Source: Byssothecium circinans (Eukaryota > Ascomycota > Dothideomycetes > Pleosporales > Massarinaceae). Taken from it: a stretch of DNA of 64,000 nucleotides. Under the pieces are notes generated by a model, which was given only the letters and a program-made list of their open reading frames with translations, was not told the DNA's origin and searched no databases. Where the stretch lies: positions 269,468 to 333,467 of the forward strand of contig ML977017.1 of assembly GCA_010015675.1 (NCBI GenBank). The letters run 5' to 3'. Every line of letters begins with the position of its first letter. Position 1 is the stretch's first letter. Positions 45,196 to 56,496 of the stretch are shown piece after piece. The position numbers were made by a program, and so were the translations under genes.

Positions 45196-47023
45196 CTAAA
45201 CCGTGTTGTCCTTGCAGCTGAACGCACCGCCAAACGTCGACTTCTTATACCCGGCGGCGATGTCCGAAATGGTCGAGTACGTGCCACCAGTCAGGAACAA
45301 CAGTCCGATACCGATGAGAACGATATTAAACAAGAAGCCCGCCCAGCCACGAATGCCGCGCGTGCGGAAGTAATCCTTTCCGTAATCTACGCTGCGCATC
45401 CGGAAGTAGGCAACAGCCCAGTAGATGAAACCAAAGAAGGCATCGAAAAGCGAGCTCATCAGTGACAGCAAGTCCGTGAAGAAGGGAATGACTTCAGCGA
45501 CGATGAAGGCAAGGACCCAAAGAACGGCGAGGATAGCGCCCCAAACAGCCCAGCCTTTGACCGTGTGTGTGCCCATGTGCTTCGTCTTGCCGTAGATACG
45601 GAAAAATATGAAGCGGGCGGACACGGACGCGTACAGAACACCCAGGAAGATGATGGTCGGTACCATGAAGGAGAAGGATACCTTGAGGTACATTTGGTTG
45701 CTGAGTGAATAGAAGGCGGGGGCGGTGATGTAATTGGTACCCGTATACGCATAGATGATAGCGCCGACCAGACTAAAGACGACGATTTCGGCTATGGTGA
45801 CGGCCCACAGTGCCTTGGGGAAGTCCCTGGGTTCCTTCATCTCGGCGATGAAACTCGGGAGGGTGATCTGGCCGATAAAGGTATAACTGATGTTCATGAA
45901 AGCATTCATACCAGCTATAAATGTCGTACCCTGGGTAGGAATGGAAAGGACGTTAAGAGGGCCTTTGTCCGGGAAGTTTGCTGGGTGATCCTCAATTGCG
46001 GAGAAGATGGCAGCCAAGATGACGGAAACGAAAGTGAAAATAGCCGACAAGGTGGCGCCTCTGGCAAGCATATCAAAGGTTCGCGGCAAAGAACAGAACC
46101 AGGAGATGACGGCCACAATGGCGCTGAATCCGACTGTGCACATTGAGTGACCGGTCATGGTATTGAGGTACTTGGCGCCGACCACGCAGTGCAAGCCCTA
46201 TTCAAATGTAAGTGATGGTCATTTGCTTGCAAACTGGATGCAGTACCTGGATGAAGGTGTTGTTCAGGATGAACATGGTAGCCGTGAACCAAAAGGCCCA
46301 GCGATTCTTGAAGAAGATCAACTCAGCAATGTCGCAAACATCGCGAACTTCGGGATGGCGCATGCAGAACTCCCTGCAGAAGGTCAGATGGATTCGCTCC
46401 TCTAATGACAGGATAACTTACCAGCAGATCAACGAGGTGTACAGAACCAGCGCAGCAACCACAGCGGTGAGGATGAGGCCAGGCACTAGACCGAGAATGG
46501 AGTATGACCATGGGAACGACATGATGGCCAAGCAGATGTACTCGGAGAACAGCAGCGCTGCCGTCTACAAATCATCAGTACCTTTTCACGGAAGATGCAG
46601 CCATTCCAGCTGAATCAGACACGGTAAAACCTTGCCAGAGTTTCGACAAGTTGAATTACAACCTTGGGTAAGATCCGAGAAGGGCAAGATTGGGGAATGG
46701 CGAGATGGGGAAGGCAAAGAGTGGAGATAACAAACCTTTTGCCAGCTACAAGTGCGATACTTGATGTCATTGTCCGCCTCCAGCGCAATTTGCTTGTCAA
46801 CGTCGAAAGTAGAAGCCTCGCTCGGGTCCAGGTCGCGCCTCGCAGGATCCTCCAACCTCTTGAAGCTACTCCTACGGCTGGCATTGTCTCCCGCGACACT
46901 GCCCTTCTCCGCGTCGCGATACTCGTCTGAGACCAGGCTGTTGTCGTTGCTGTTGATGTCATTGATATCGGAAGCAGGTGACTCGGAGGTCGCCGCCTTC
47001 TCGGATCCAATGCCTAACGCCAT
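45196..47023 (-). CDS. AAAP-family amino-acid transporter
   Basis: Four exons, 47023-46736, 46564-46422, 46373-46247 and 46197-45196, 519 aa. A hydrophilic N-terminus of ~90 residues (DEYRDAEKG, SRRSSFKRLED) precedes about eleven membrane helices. The first includes ALLFSEYICLAIMSFPWSYS, typical of the amino acid/auxin permease family (fungal MTR-like neutral amino-acid transporters). A later segment reads MNISYTFIGQITLPSFIAEM, the family signature with EMKEPRDFPKAL. Substrate is probably a neutral or aromatic amino acid by family, not shown by sequence. Introns are 171, 48 and 49 nt; phases agree at every joint. The Ser-rich tail before helix 1 could be a phosphorylation region. Confidence 0.88.
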
Positions 47024-49305
47024 TTGATGGAGCGGATGCTCTTTATGAAGGGAGTGTAGTAAAAGGGAGGGCGAGCGTTCGATTCGGCCAGCATTAACCA
47101 CTAGTTGCGGTGTCTGTTGTGGAGTCGAAAAATTAAGGCGGGGTGGAGGAGAAAGTGAGGGTGACGCGGGCTGCAGGCTGCGTCAATGGGTAGGCTTTCG
47201 ATTGGAAGATCTGCACTGCAGGCTCGAGGGAAACGATCTCGTCGTACCGGAGGCGACAAAAGTCAGATTGGTGTTTTTACGGCGTTTGATTTGGTATCAC
47301 CTCTGTCGACTGTTTGTTCGCTTGTGAATAACGATGGCAGCACCAAGTAGTTATAAATTTATAGGTGCCGTAGATGGGCTAGAAATTCCCAACGATCGGG
47401 GTTCGCGGGTTCCAAGGTTGGTTGCAGGGCTGTGGTTCGATATCAAGACATGGTTTGTGTGGCGAATTGCAAAATGCATGGATGACGGCCAACTGATCTG
47501 AAGGGATCGCTATAGCCTATAGGTGGGTCAACAAACACTGGTTGGGAACCGCACGAAAGAATATCTGAACTGCAGGAGCCCCTATTATTCATTATTCGTT
47601 TGAAAACGGCATCTATCGCAACATGCCTGACTCACACAAAGCGCCTTTCTTTCAGTGCTTCTCTACAGTGCGCTACTACGAACGATGTATACGTCGTTGA
47701 GCCCCACACGACGTCAGAGGTGCCTATTGCTGCATTGCTTTCCTCTTCGTCTGCTCTGTACAATTCATGGCTGCTGTGTGGGGCGGGGCGACAAATCTAG
47801 ACTGCAGATATCCGCCTTGTCGGGGTTCACATCGCACAAGCCCATCGGAGGGGGGAATGGTTGTGCAATAATTCCCGTACCATGTGCTTAAAGGCTCCGG
47901 TACTCGATTATTACCCCGGACGACGAATACGACGAAATGCCATTCTCTAGGTCAAAACAGTCGCTTTCTTCCTGTGCCAGCACGCCGGTGGCCTTAGATT
48001 GATACATACTTACACTCCAGAGCGCCACTGTAACCCTCGAAAGAGCAGAGCTCTCCTCGAGAAGCTAAGCTAGTCGAAAAACCCATGCAAATCCCGAAGC
48101 GGCTGCCTGGGTGTTGTAGGTAAGCACTAGCACTAGCCAAAATGTCTTGGACGGCAAGCTTGTTGTTTCTTGAACTGCAAGCGTGTTTGGCGTTCCCGCC
48201 GCGGTTGGCGCACGCCATCGACATGTCCGATTGCATCATTCCACCTTATTTACCGTGCCTCACACCTGCACGCTGTTACGATACGATATCATCAAGATTC
48301 CTGTGCAAATGTCTTTATTGTTTTTTGCTTTTGATAGGGTTCGTGTTGGTTATGATTGTGCAACCCTCTTCTCCGGCGTTGAAACGAGGTCTTTTGGCAT
48401 GGAAAAGGCCTGACGCGGCGAGGGGAGGAATGCTCCATAGACAGGAGAGCACTCGAGTGCCTGAGAACCAGTGGTGACATGTGCCTGTCAGAAGACAGCA
48501 ATCGCGCAGAACAACCATTACATCCCTAATAATAATAATGACATGCAGCATTCTACGCATCGTTCCAGAACGACCGCAGAAAATCGTTAAACGACCTTCC
48601 GGAACCTTGGAACACCTTATCGCAACGACCCCAACACCACGGTAGACAAGTCTCCTCTTTTACAGATCTATGACCCTCACCATCCATACATAGTAAAGCA
48701 TCCAACGCGAAGGTTATCGAGACTGATTTCGAAAAATGGCAGTCGATAGTCGGGATAGTGAGATTGTCGACGTCGCTGCTGTATGCATGGCATATGCACT
48801 GGTCTGATGTTCGTCATCCCGGCCTTGGTCTCCCAAGCATTCCCAAGCCTTGCCTTCCCGATGCCCAGAGAGCGCCACACGCTTAACATCACGACTCCCA
48901 CAGCAACAATCGCAGTAACATAATGCGTGTACCTACTCTCTCTTTGTAAATGAGGGCTCTCGGAAATCCAGAAAATAAGCACAAGTTGTTGATATGGTCA
49001 TAAAATTGCAGAGTTACGCCAGAGTTTCGCCAATTGCAAAAGTGCTCAATGCGACGGACATATCAGTTGCGGCGATGAGCGATTGTGAACTGAGACTTCG
49101 TCATGAGACAATCATAATACATCTCTGGTATCTTTGCTCAAACACATATCCATAGAAACCCTTGATCCAAATGCTGCACCATCCCAACATCTGTCCCGTT
49201 ACCCCGGATATCTTGCCCTCGCTTTTCCTACGCGGAATATCCACAGTACCCGCCCGATACGCCCGCTAAAACCACATAGGAGAAGAATAGCTAACAACAA
49301 CCGGA
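47024..49305. other. Long gene-free interval
   Basis: 2.3 kb between the transporter and the SCY1-like gene. It includes the transporter promoter and leader (pyrimidine-rich on the minus strand at about 47035-47170). No supportable gene is seen. Confidence 0.45.
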
Positions 49306-52300
49306 TCATATCAGACTCTCACCACCATTTCCCCATCCTTGGGTCTGATTTTGTGCGGGCTTTTGAGCCTGTTGCTGTTGCTGCTGCTGCTGCCTCTGTG
49401 CCATACTGTTCATGCTCAAGCCGCTACTCCCACTGCCCATCCGGTTGTTACCCATCGGTGGAGGCGCAATGCTGAAAGAATTGCTACTGCTCAGAGGAGG
49501 TGGCGCGATGCTGAACGAACTCAAGTTCGACGTTGGTTTCGATGGAGGGGGTGCGATACTGAAGGAGGAGTACGGGTTACTTTGTTGAGGTTGTGATTGT
49601 GATGGAGGTGGCGCGATGGAAAAGTTGGAGAGCCCGGTACTTGTGTTTGTTGTGGATGGTGAGGTTCCCCAGGGGTTGGAGGTGAGCGTCGGGGTACTGC
49701 CTGTAGCTCTGCTCCAGTTGATGCCTGAGCTAGCTGGAGACGTGTATGAGGGTGTCGTGCTTGTTGGTGACATCATGCTACCTATTGGCTTCTGTTGGTT
49801 TTGGGGAAATGACGAACCAATTCCCGGATTGGCGGGAGCCATTGCCGGGAATGCGGAGTTGAGTGATCCCATCGTGCTGTCTGGGGTAATGGTTCTCGCT
49901 GCTCCAAGTGAAGGCGTTGTAAGATTTGTTGGCGGCGGCGGTGGCGACACGGGTGGGCTTGACCACGAGAAGGCTGCTGCAGGCGATGCATTTCTCGTAG
50001 ATGATGCACGATTGGCAGTTGGCCGAGAAGGTAGGGTAGTAGAAGAAGAAGCGGGTCCTGTAGCATTCGCCCAGGGGTCACCGCCCAGCATATCTGATCC
50101 GGAATTTCCCCCTTGGTTGCCACGGACAAGTGCTTCAAAGCCGGCATCTCCCTCGCCGTTAGTAGTGTCGAACCCGTTCATGGCCGGTAGACCGCCAAAA
50201 CTCATGAATTCGTTGCGAGATGTAGTTGTTGTGTTGCTTGCACCAAGCTCTTGGAGTTTCCGGGTTTGCTCGTTCTCTACTCTCGCGGAAAGAGATTTGA
50301 TGAGCGTCATATAAGCTTGGAACTGCGTGAGATTGAGCAGGGGTCCAAGGCTGAAATTCCAGAGAATTGGAAGGACGTCGATGGCGAGGAAGTCGCTATC
50401 AATTTGACTTCCAATAGCTTTGAAGACGTCGAGGGCGGCCATCTAGAGCGCCCGTTAGCAGCGAGCTTTCATATGAGGGTCTGTTTGACTCACCATCACA
50501 GCAGGTTCTTTGGTCTTGATGCCGCGGAGTAAGGGGACGACCTTCTCCTGTATAGTGTACTTGTCCAAAATTGAGACGTTGGGCTTTGTCTTTGGCTGTT
50601 CAACAATGCCAGTCAGTCCATCGCCCTGGAGCCCATCTTGTTCATCGTTGCCGCCCCCACAGAGCGTCTTGAAAGCTTCTAAGCCGCGGATCTTGATACC
50701 CATGCTACTAGTCTTAGCAAAGATCGTGGCAATAACCGGGAAGAGCTCATTCTTGGTTGTGGAAAAATCGAGAATCGGAAGGGCCACTGGGAGAGTTCGT
50801 AAAGCAGCATCAACTAGCGAATGTGTCGGTGATTCGAGAGCGTAGTTGATGATTGGTAGGATATCATCCTTGAACTCCTTGCCACCGCAATTCTGTGCAG
50901 CCACATTCATGTTTTCGAGTACAATCATCAAGCCAGCCTCCTTCAAACTATCTCGCTCTTGGGTGACGCCTTTAGTAGCTGTCAAGAACGTTTCCCGTAG
51001 CTTTGGAATGACCTTTTCGGTAAACGCACGTTTTCCTGATGGCAGTGTGGAGATGATCTTGAATACATTCTGCAACACTAGGGCGAGAAGCTCACGGTCT
51101 TTCATCTCCTCAAGTAGGGCTGGCAAGACCTTCTTTTCCATCACTGACTTTGGGAAATCTTTCAAAATCCTTGGCAGACCGCGCATGAACTGATTTTTCT
51201 CGTTTGGCGTCTTCGCTGGTAGAGAGTCTAGGAAGCGGATCGTTGATACTAAGATGTTGTCGAAGTACTGCGCTTGTTGAAACTCTTGGGCATTCAGTCT
51301 TTGCGCAGGCCGTCTAGTGATGAGACGATCTAAGACACCGTTGACGACATCTCGAGGCATTGATTGTGAGCACATGAAATTGTTCGTTTTGTTCGGCACC
51401 GAGGACGATGCGGAGAATGCCCGCTTGTACGAAGACTGGCTGCCATGGAACTCCAGCGGGCTTTTGTGCGGTGAGTTGTACAATGCGATGATAAGCATGC
51501 CGAGCGAGAACATGTCTGCCGCTGGTGTTATGCTCCCATCCATGACAAAATCCGGAGATGTGTAGTCGAGATTGAGCTGGACATACGGGGGTAACCGTGC
51601 GTCATGGTTGAGGACTTCGGAGAGGGATATTGGTGTTACGGAGGTTGGCTTGGTAGAGTTCTCGAGCGGGGTGCAGAAAGCAAGTCCAGAAATCTTCCAA
51701 TCCGACTGTCACTGGCATTAGCATCTGTTTGGGAGTGATGGTATTGGTATTCGCCTACTTTAGCATTGACAAAGATTGCATCGGGCGTGAGGTTGGCATG
51801 CACCAAGCCTGCGCTCTCATGCAGAAACTCCAGACCCTTTGCGACCTGTAACAGCCCTTTCTGTATCTCGAGCTCGTCAATCTCCAATTCTCGTCTTCGC
51901 TTCTGTCCATCGGCCTCCTCAACCACATATCGACTTCGCCGCCCGCCCACGCCTCCGGCTTTCTCCTGTTCGTCTTTCTCCTGTAGTAAGCCGGCAAGGG
52001 ATGCAGTGACGGGCTCAGTTGCGAACATAAGGCCACCGCCTCTTGTCTCTTCGACCGGCTCCACCAGCTCGAGAATGCTAGGATGCCTTAGCCGTGCTAG
52101 AGAGCTTGCCTCCTTCTTGAGTCTTTCTATGACCTCTTCTTGTGCCCGTTTCAGCCCTGAGGCTCCCGACGACCGCCCACTCAGACTTCCGCCTCCCGGA
52201 GGTTCCAAAGATCTCTTCTCGAGCACAAAGACCGACGCCGGCTTCTTGGTCGACTTCTTCTTCGCATCGTATATCTTCCAAGGACCGGAGAAGGAGACGG

Positions 52301-52379
52301 GTTCGGGGCTTAACGTGTAATTGGTGTTTATATTGGAGGTGAACGACTTGGACAAGTCGGACGCAAATTTGGAGAACAT
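49306..52379 (-). CDS. SCY1-like pseudokinase (SCYL2 type)
   Basis: Three exons, 52379-51759, 51705-50494 and 50442-49306, 989 aa. The N-terminal kinase-like domain lacks catalytic residues. The HRD position reads VHANL (LVHANLTPDAIFVNAK) and the DFG position reads SDWKISG, as in the SCY1 family. The helical HEAT-type region follows (PAKTPNEKNQFMRGLPRIL; ALRTLPVALPILDFSTTK). The C-terminal ~280 residues are Pro/Ser/Asn-rich and disordered, with four FSIAPPP copies at residues ~885-940 and an eight-Gln run at 962-969. SCY1-like proteins act in clathrin-coated vesicle and Golgi-endosome traffic. Introns are 53 and 51 nt, both phase 0. It shares a 596-bp divergent region with the aminotransferase. 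Confidence 0.92.
49369..49392 (-). repeat. CAG microsatellite encoding poly-Gln
   Basis: Eight consecutive Gln codons near the C-terminus of the SCY1-like protein, mostly CAG with CAA interruptions. Likely length-variable between strains. Confidence 0.7.
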
Positions 52380-52975
52380 GATGGTCGAGATGCCGGCGCG
52401 GCGCTACGTACGACGGAGGGAGTGATCATGAAACGACAGCTGTCCGTAAGGGAGAGAGTAATCAGGGTGGAGGTGGGAATCAGGAATCGAAGACGGCGCA
52501 GCTGGGTCGCGCCCAGGTTCACGTCATCCCAGAGACGATTCGTTTGCGATTGATGTCTTGCAATTGCCTGGAGCTGCACCGACTAGGCAAGACTAGAAGT
52601 CGGGATATTCAGAATAACAAAGCGATGCACGTCGCCAACCCCACGCGACGACTTTCTGATAAGCTGAGAGATGACATAAGCGCGAAGAAATCAACCCGAC
52701 CATAATACGGCTTGGAGCTCAGCGAACAGGACCTGGGGCTTCGGGTAGAATTCCTGACAAGTTTCTAATAAAATGGTCAAATGCGCCCTTTGGCACATTG
52801 TGCAATGCTCCGATTGGCGACGACATCCATCGGGGGAGGGCGAGTAGCTCCGAAACGGTAAGCTTCGGCTCAGTCAAAAGAAAACCGACGCAAGTCGACA
52901 TCTCTCAAAAACAATCCCACCGCTTCCTTCCTGCTTGACTACTTTTACGAATTGTCCCTAGGGAGGCTCATCAAA
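52380..52975. promoter_or_regulatory. Divergent promoter, SCY1-like/aminotransferase
   Basis: 596 bp between opposite start codons, containing both promoters. I looked for the Leu3-type CCGG-N2-CCGG element expected of branched-chain genes in yeast and did not find it. Confidence 0.5.
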
Positions 52976-54388
52976 ATGCTACAGCAACGGTCAATACGAT
53001 TGCTTTCTTCGCTATCACATTGCTCCTCCCGTCCCTTTGCTGCTGGTGTCACTGTGTCAGTGCGATGTCGGAGTCAGCGATCGTACAGTATCCACGCTGA
53101 TGCTTCCGTGGGCACGTCAATCACAGACATTGACCCCTCAAAGCTCAGCATCACGAAGACGACGACGCCCAAGGCATTGCTACCCCCGGAGGAGCTAATC
53201 TTTGGGCGCAACTTCACAGGTGGGAGCCCTCCTCGTATGTACCACTGATACAGTCGTACTAACACGGTACAAAGATCATATGCTCTCGCTCGAATGGACC
53301 GCCTCAGAAGGATGGTTACCAGGAAAGATTACGCCGTACCAGAACCTTAGTCTCGACCCCGCGACCTGCGTTTTCCACTATGCATTCGAGTGCTTCGAGG
53401 GAATGAAGGCATACAAGGACAAGAATGGGGGCATTAGATTGTTTAGGCCTGACAAGAACATGGCGAGGATGAACAAATCATCTGCGCGCATTGCTCTACC
53501 TACCTTTGACGGAGACGCCATGATTGACCTGATTAGCAAGTTTGTGAAGCTTGACGAGCGCTTTATCCCAGAGTAAGTGTGTCATGAGTCTCTCACATCT
53601 CAAGTCCGCTAATGCTTTTACAGTGCGCGCGGCTACTCATTATACCTCCGTCCCACCATGATCGGCACCCAGCGCACACTCGGTGTTGGTCCTCCCGCTT
53701 CTGCTTTGCTCTACGTGATCGCCTCGCCCGTGGGCCCCTACTATCCGACCGGATTCAAGGCTGTGTCATTGGAGGCTACGGATTACGCCGTGCGCGCATG
53801 GCCAGGAGGCGTTGGGGACAAGAAGTTGGGAGCCAACTATGCGCCATGCATTCTGCCCCAGATGCAAGCTGCGAGCCGAGGTTTCCACCAAAACTTGTGG
53901 TTGTTTGGAGAGGAGGAATACGTGACCGAGGTCGGCACCATGAATCTCTTCGCTGCCATCAAAGACAAAAAGACTGGACAGCCCGAGCTCGTCACTGCGC
54001 CGCTCGATGGAACCATCTTGGAGGGAGTCACGCGAGACTCTGTGCTTGGCCTAGCACGAGAGCGACTCGTGCCTGAAGGGTGGAAAGTAGAGGAGCGTAA
54101 GTTTACTATGAAAGAGATGGCCGACGCAGCAGATGAGGGCCGTTTGATGGAGGTGTTTGGTGCTGGCACCGCCGCCGTTGTTAGCCCGGTGCGTCGTATC
54201 AGCTGGAAGGGTCGTATGGTCGAGTGCGGCCTGGAGGACAATGTTGAGGCTGGACCTATCGCGCAACAGATGAAGGACTGGATGGATAGTATCCAGTACG
54301 GTGACGAGGATCACCCATGGAGGTATGTCAGATGATCACTTTCTCTGGCACATGGCTAACATGGAGCAGTTACAAGATTCCTGCATAA
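52976..54388 (+). CDS. Branched-chain amino-acid aminotransferase, mitochondrial
   Basis: Four exons, 52976-53219, 53275-53572, 53624-54322 and 54370-54388, 419 aa. The last exon is only 19 nt and encodes the end of WSYKIPA. The Arg/Ser-rich N-terminus ([20 protein letters not shown]) is a mitochondrial presequence. Fold-type IV PLP motifs are clear: [26 protein letters not shown], and [13 protein letters not shown] with the PLP lysine at Lys248. [11 protein letters not shown] and GTAAVVSPV bind the phosphate. The enzyme transaminates Leu, Ile and Val with 2-oxoglutarate. The first intron has a textbook TACTAAC branch site. Confidence 0.95.
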
Positions 54389-54858
54389 ATGACGAGTCTA
54401 GATGGTGCTCAGCAGGAACCGGTCGAGCGAGATGTTATAGAGGCTGGCCGTGTTTTGAGCGACTGTGCACCCAAAATATCCGAATATGCATGTCCTCGAA
54501 GTGATGGTTCGACACACGATGTATCACGCTCAAGGGCTAAGCACTTTTGCTGACTTGACTCGATTTTGAATTGGAGAACTTTGAATTGTTATTTTGTGTC
54601 CAGCAATTGGGCCCAATTCGTGTCTCGAAACGCGCAGTGACAGGCGGGCCTGAAGCTCGAAGCTCGATTAGGCAAGCGCACAGAGCACTCGCAGCTAGCT
54701 CGAAGCTCCCAGCCTCCCTCTTGTCCCTGTCTCACGAGTACCCCATCCCCACCACTATCCAACCCAAGCGCTCAATTGAACTGCTCGCTAAGAGCTCCCA
54801 CGCCTTTTTCGCGGCCCGCTGCTACATCGAAGAAAACCCATCAACACCATCCATTGCG
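54389..54858. other. Intergenic region
   Basis: 470 bp between the aminotransferase and the HMG-box gene (tandem). The frame of the HMG gene is open through much of it, but the only presequence-like start is the ATG at 54859. Confidence 0.5.
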
Positions 54859-55977
54859 ATGCTGGCGCGTAGCGTGCTCGCCCGCTTGGCGGCTGATGCA
54901 CCCATAACACCAACACACGACCTCGCGCGCAGCGCCCGTCTCGTCCACCGCCGCCTTCTCTCGCGCAATGGCCTACTTGCTCCGTCTGCAGCGGCGCGAT
55001 CACGCGCATATAAAGCTGCGCTTCTCGAATGCCGCCGCTCATATGCCACGGCGGCCACCAAAGCGACGCCCAAGGTCAAAAAGGATGTGAAGAAGGCAGT
55101 TGCGAAGAAGCCCGGCGCGAAAAAGGCCGCGCCCAAGAAGAAGAAGCCGGCTGCGAAGAAGGCTGCGCCAAAGAAGAAGGCTGTACCCAAGAAAAAGAAG
55201 GCCGTGAAGCCCAAGCCGAAGCCCAAGCGCATCAAGAAGGTTCTCACAGCCGAGGACAAGGAGAAGTTGTCAATCAAAAAGTACAAGGAGGCTGCGTTGA
55301 AGGCACCGACTACTCTATCACAGCTATCTGCCTGGCACACGTTCGCTGCTGAAATGCTTGGAAAGGACGCCGTGGGATCCAAGGGAGCCAGCAACGCACT
55401 CCGCGAAGCCGCTGCCAAGTACAAAAACCTGGAGCCCGCGGAGAAAGAGGTGAGATTCCGCTATGACCATGTTACAGCACGAATGCTCGTCTAACTTTTG
55501 ATTTCCACAGCACTACAACCACCTCGCCAATGAGCGCACAGCTGCCAAACGCGCAGAATACCAAGCATGGATCAAAACGCACACGCCCGAGCAGATCCGA
55601 CAAGCCAACATTGCCCGTAATTACCTGAGGCGCAAAGCAACCACCCCCTCCAGGCGCAGACGGTACACCCCGCTACAGGATGACCGTCTGTTGACGGCTC
55701 CGGCGCCCCCCTACATACGCTTCTCTCAAGAACGTAGGAAGAGCGGTGACCTGAAGAGCATCCCTATCGGGGACGCCTCCAAGCTCATTGGCACTGAGTG
55801 GAATGCCCTTAGCGTCAGCGAGAAGCAGGTAAGTCTTCAACGAGATGTCACTCCCTGTGAATAATCACTCACTCGTCGTTCTAGAAATATGTCGATGAAT
55901 ACCTTGCCGATGTCCCCAAGTACAAGAAAAAGTATGAAGAGACGTATGGCCACGCCCCACCGTCCTATACATCATAG
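54859..55977 (+). CDS. Mitochondrial-type HMG-box DNA-packaging protein with H1-like linker
   Basis: Three exons, 54859-55449, 55511-55828 and 55885-55977, 333 aa. The N-terminus (MLARSVLARLAAD, later RRSYATAATK) is a mitochondrial presequence with a likely cleavage near RRSYA. Residues ~71-126 are a Lys/Ala/Pro repeat (AKKPGAKKAAPKKKKPAAKK) resembling histone H1 tails. Two HMG-like boxes follow: about 150-215 (SQLSAWHTFAAEML; NLEPAEKEHYNHLANE) and 262-328 (PYIRFSQERRKSGD; WNALSVSEKQKYVDEY). This resembles Abf2/TFAM-type nucleoid proteins that compact mitochondrial DNA. A longer frame upstream of 54859 would give a non-mitochondrial start, which I consider less likely. Confidence 0.8.
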
Positions 55978-56496
55978 GCGACTCGATGCCCAATTCTCTT
56001 GCCAAACATCCACGGTCCCAATGTCCCCGAGCCCCTGGCGTCGTCCCTCCATCTCCTTTTGGTGTATGTATACCGTAGTTTTGTTTGGTTCAGCTCTTTT
56101 GTTCAATGTGGTCTCTGCGGATCGGGCGTAATTGTACCAGGACAGATTTCCCTTTCGGCTGGAATCGGGTGGGTTTTCTACGCGGTTGTTTGTCTATACC
56201 GTCCCCGAAAGCGAAAGGCGCGTTTTGTCTGCGACATTGTGACGTTACCGTTCTGCGAGTAAGGGCATGGTACAATGGATGGAAAGGGTTTGGGGCGCTT
56301 GTATTATCCCGGGAAAGACGTCTTGTGAGTGTTAAAAGGGAGCCAGTGTAAGAAGTATAGTCAACTGCAAAGTAAATAACCAGTATCATATATTACTTCT
56401 TTCCCTTGCTGTTCTTACCATGGTCAATGTGCGAGCGACTGGAAACATGAACAGGAAAGCGAACAAGGAAGACAACAACATACTCCATCCATTCGT
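55978..56496. other. Convergent 3' region
   Basis: 519 bp between the ends of the HMG-box and chloride-channel genes. No gene is seen. Confidence 0.5.

Noticed and set aside
49616..50314. 232-residue plus-strand frame opposite the SCY1-like tail
   Set aside because: Antisense of the Pro/Ser/Thr-rich tail with no recognisable domain; the minus-strand gene is clearly real.
54505..54520. B-box-like GGTTCGACAC
   Set aside because: No A-box or acceptor stem upstream; a chance match.
54822..55424. Phe/Leu-rich minus-strand frame opposite the HMG gene
   Set aside because: Complement of Lys/Ala codons of the H1-like tract; no independent evidence.
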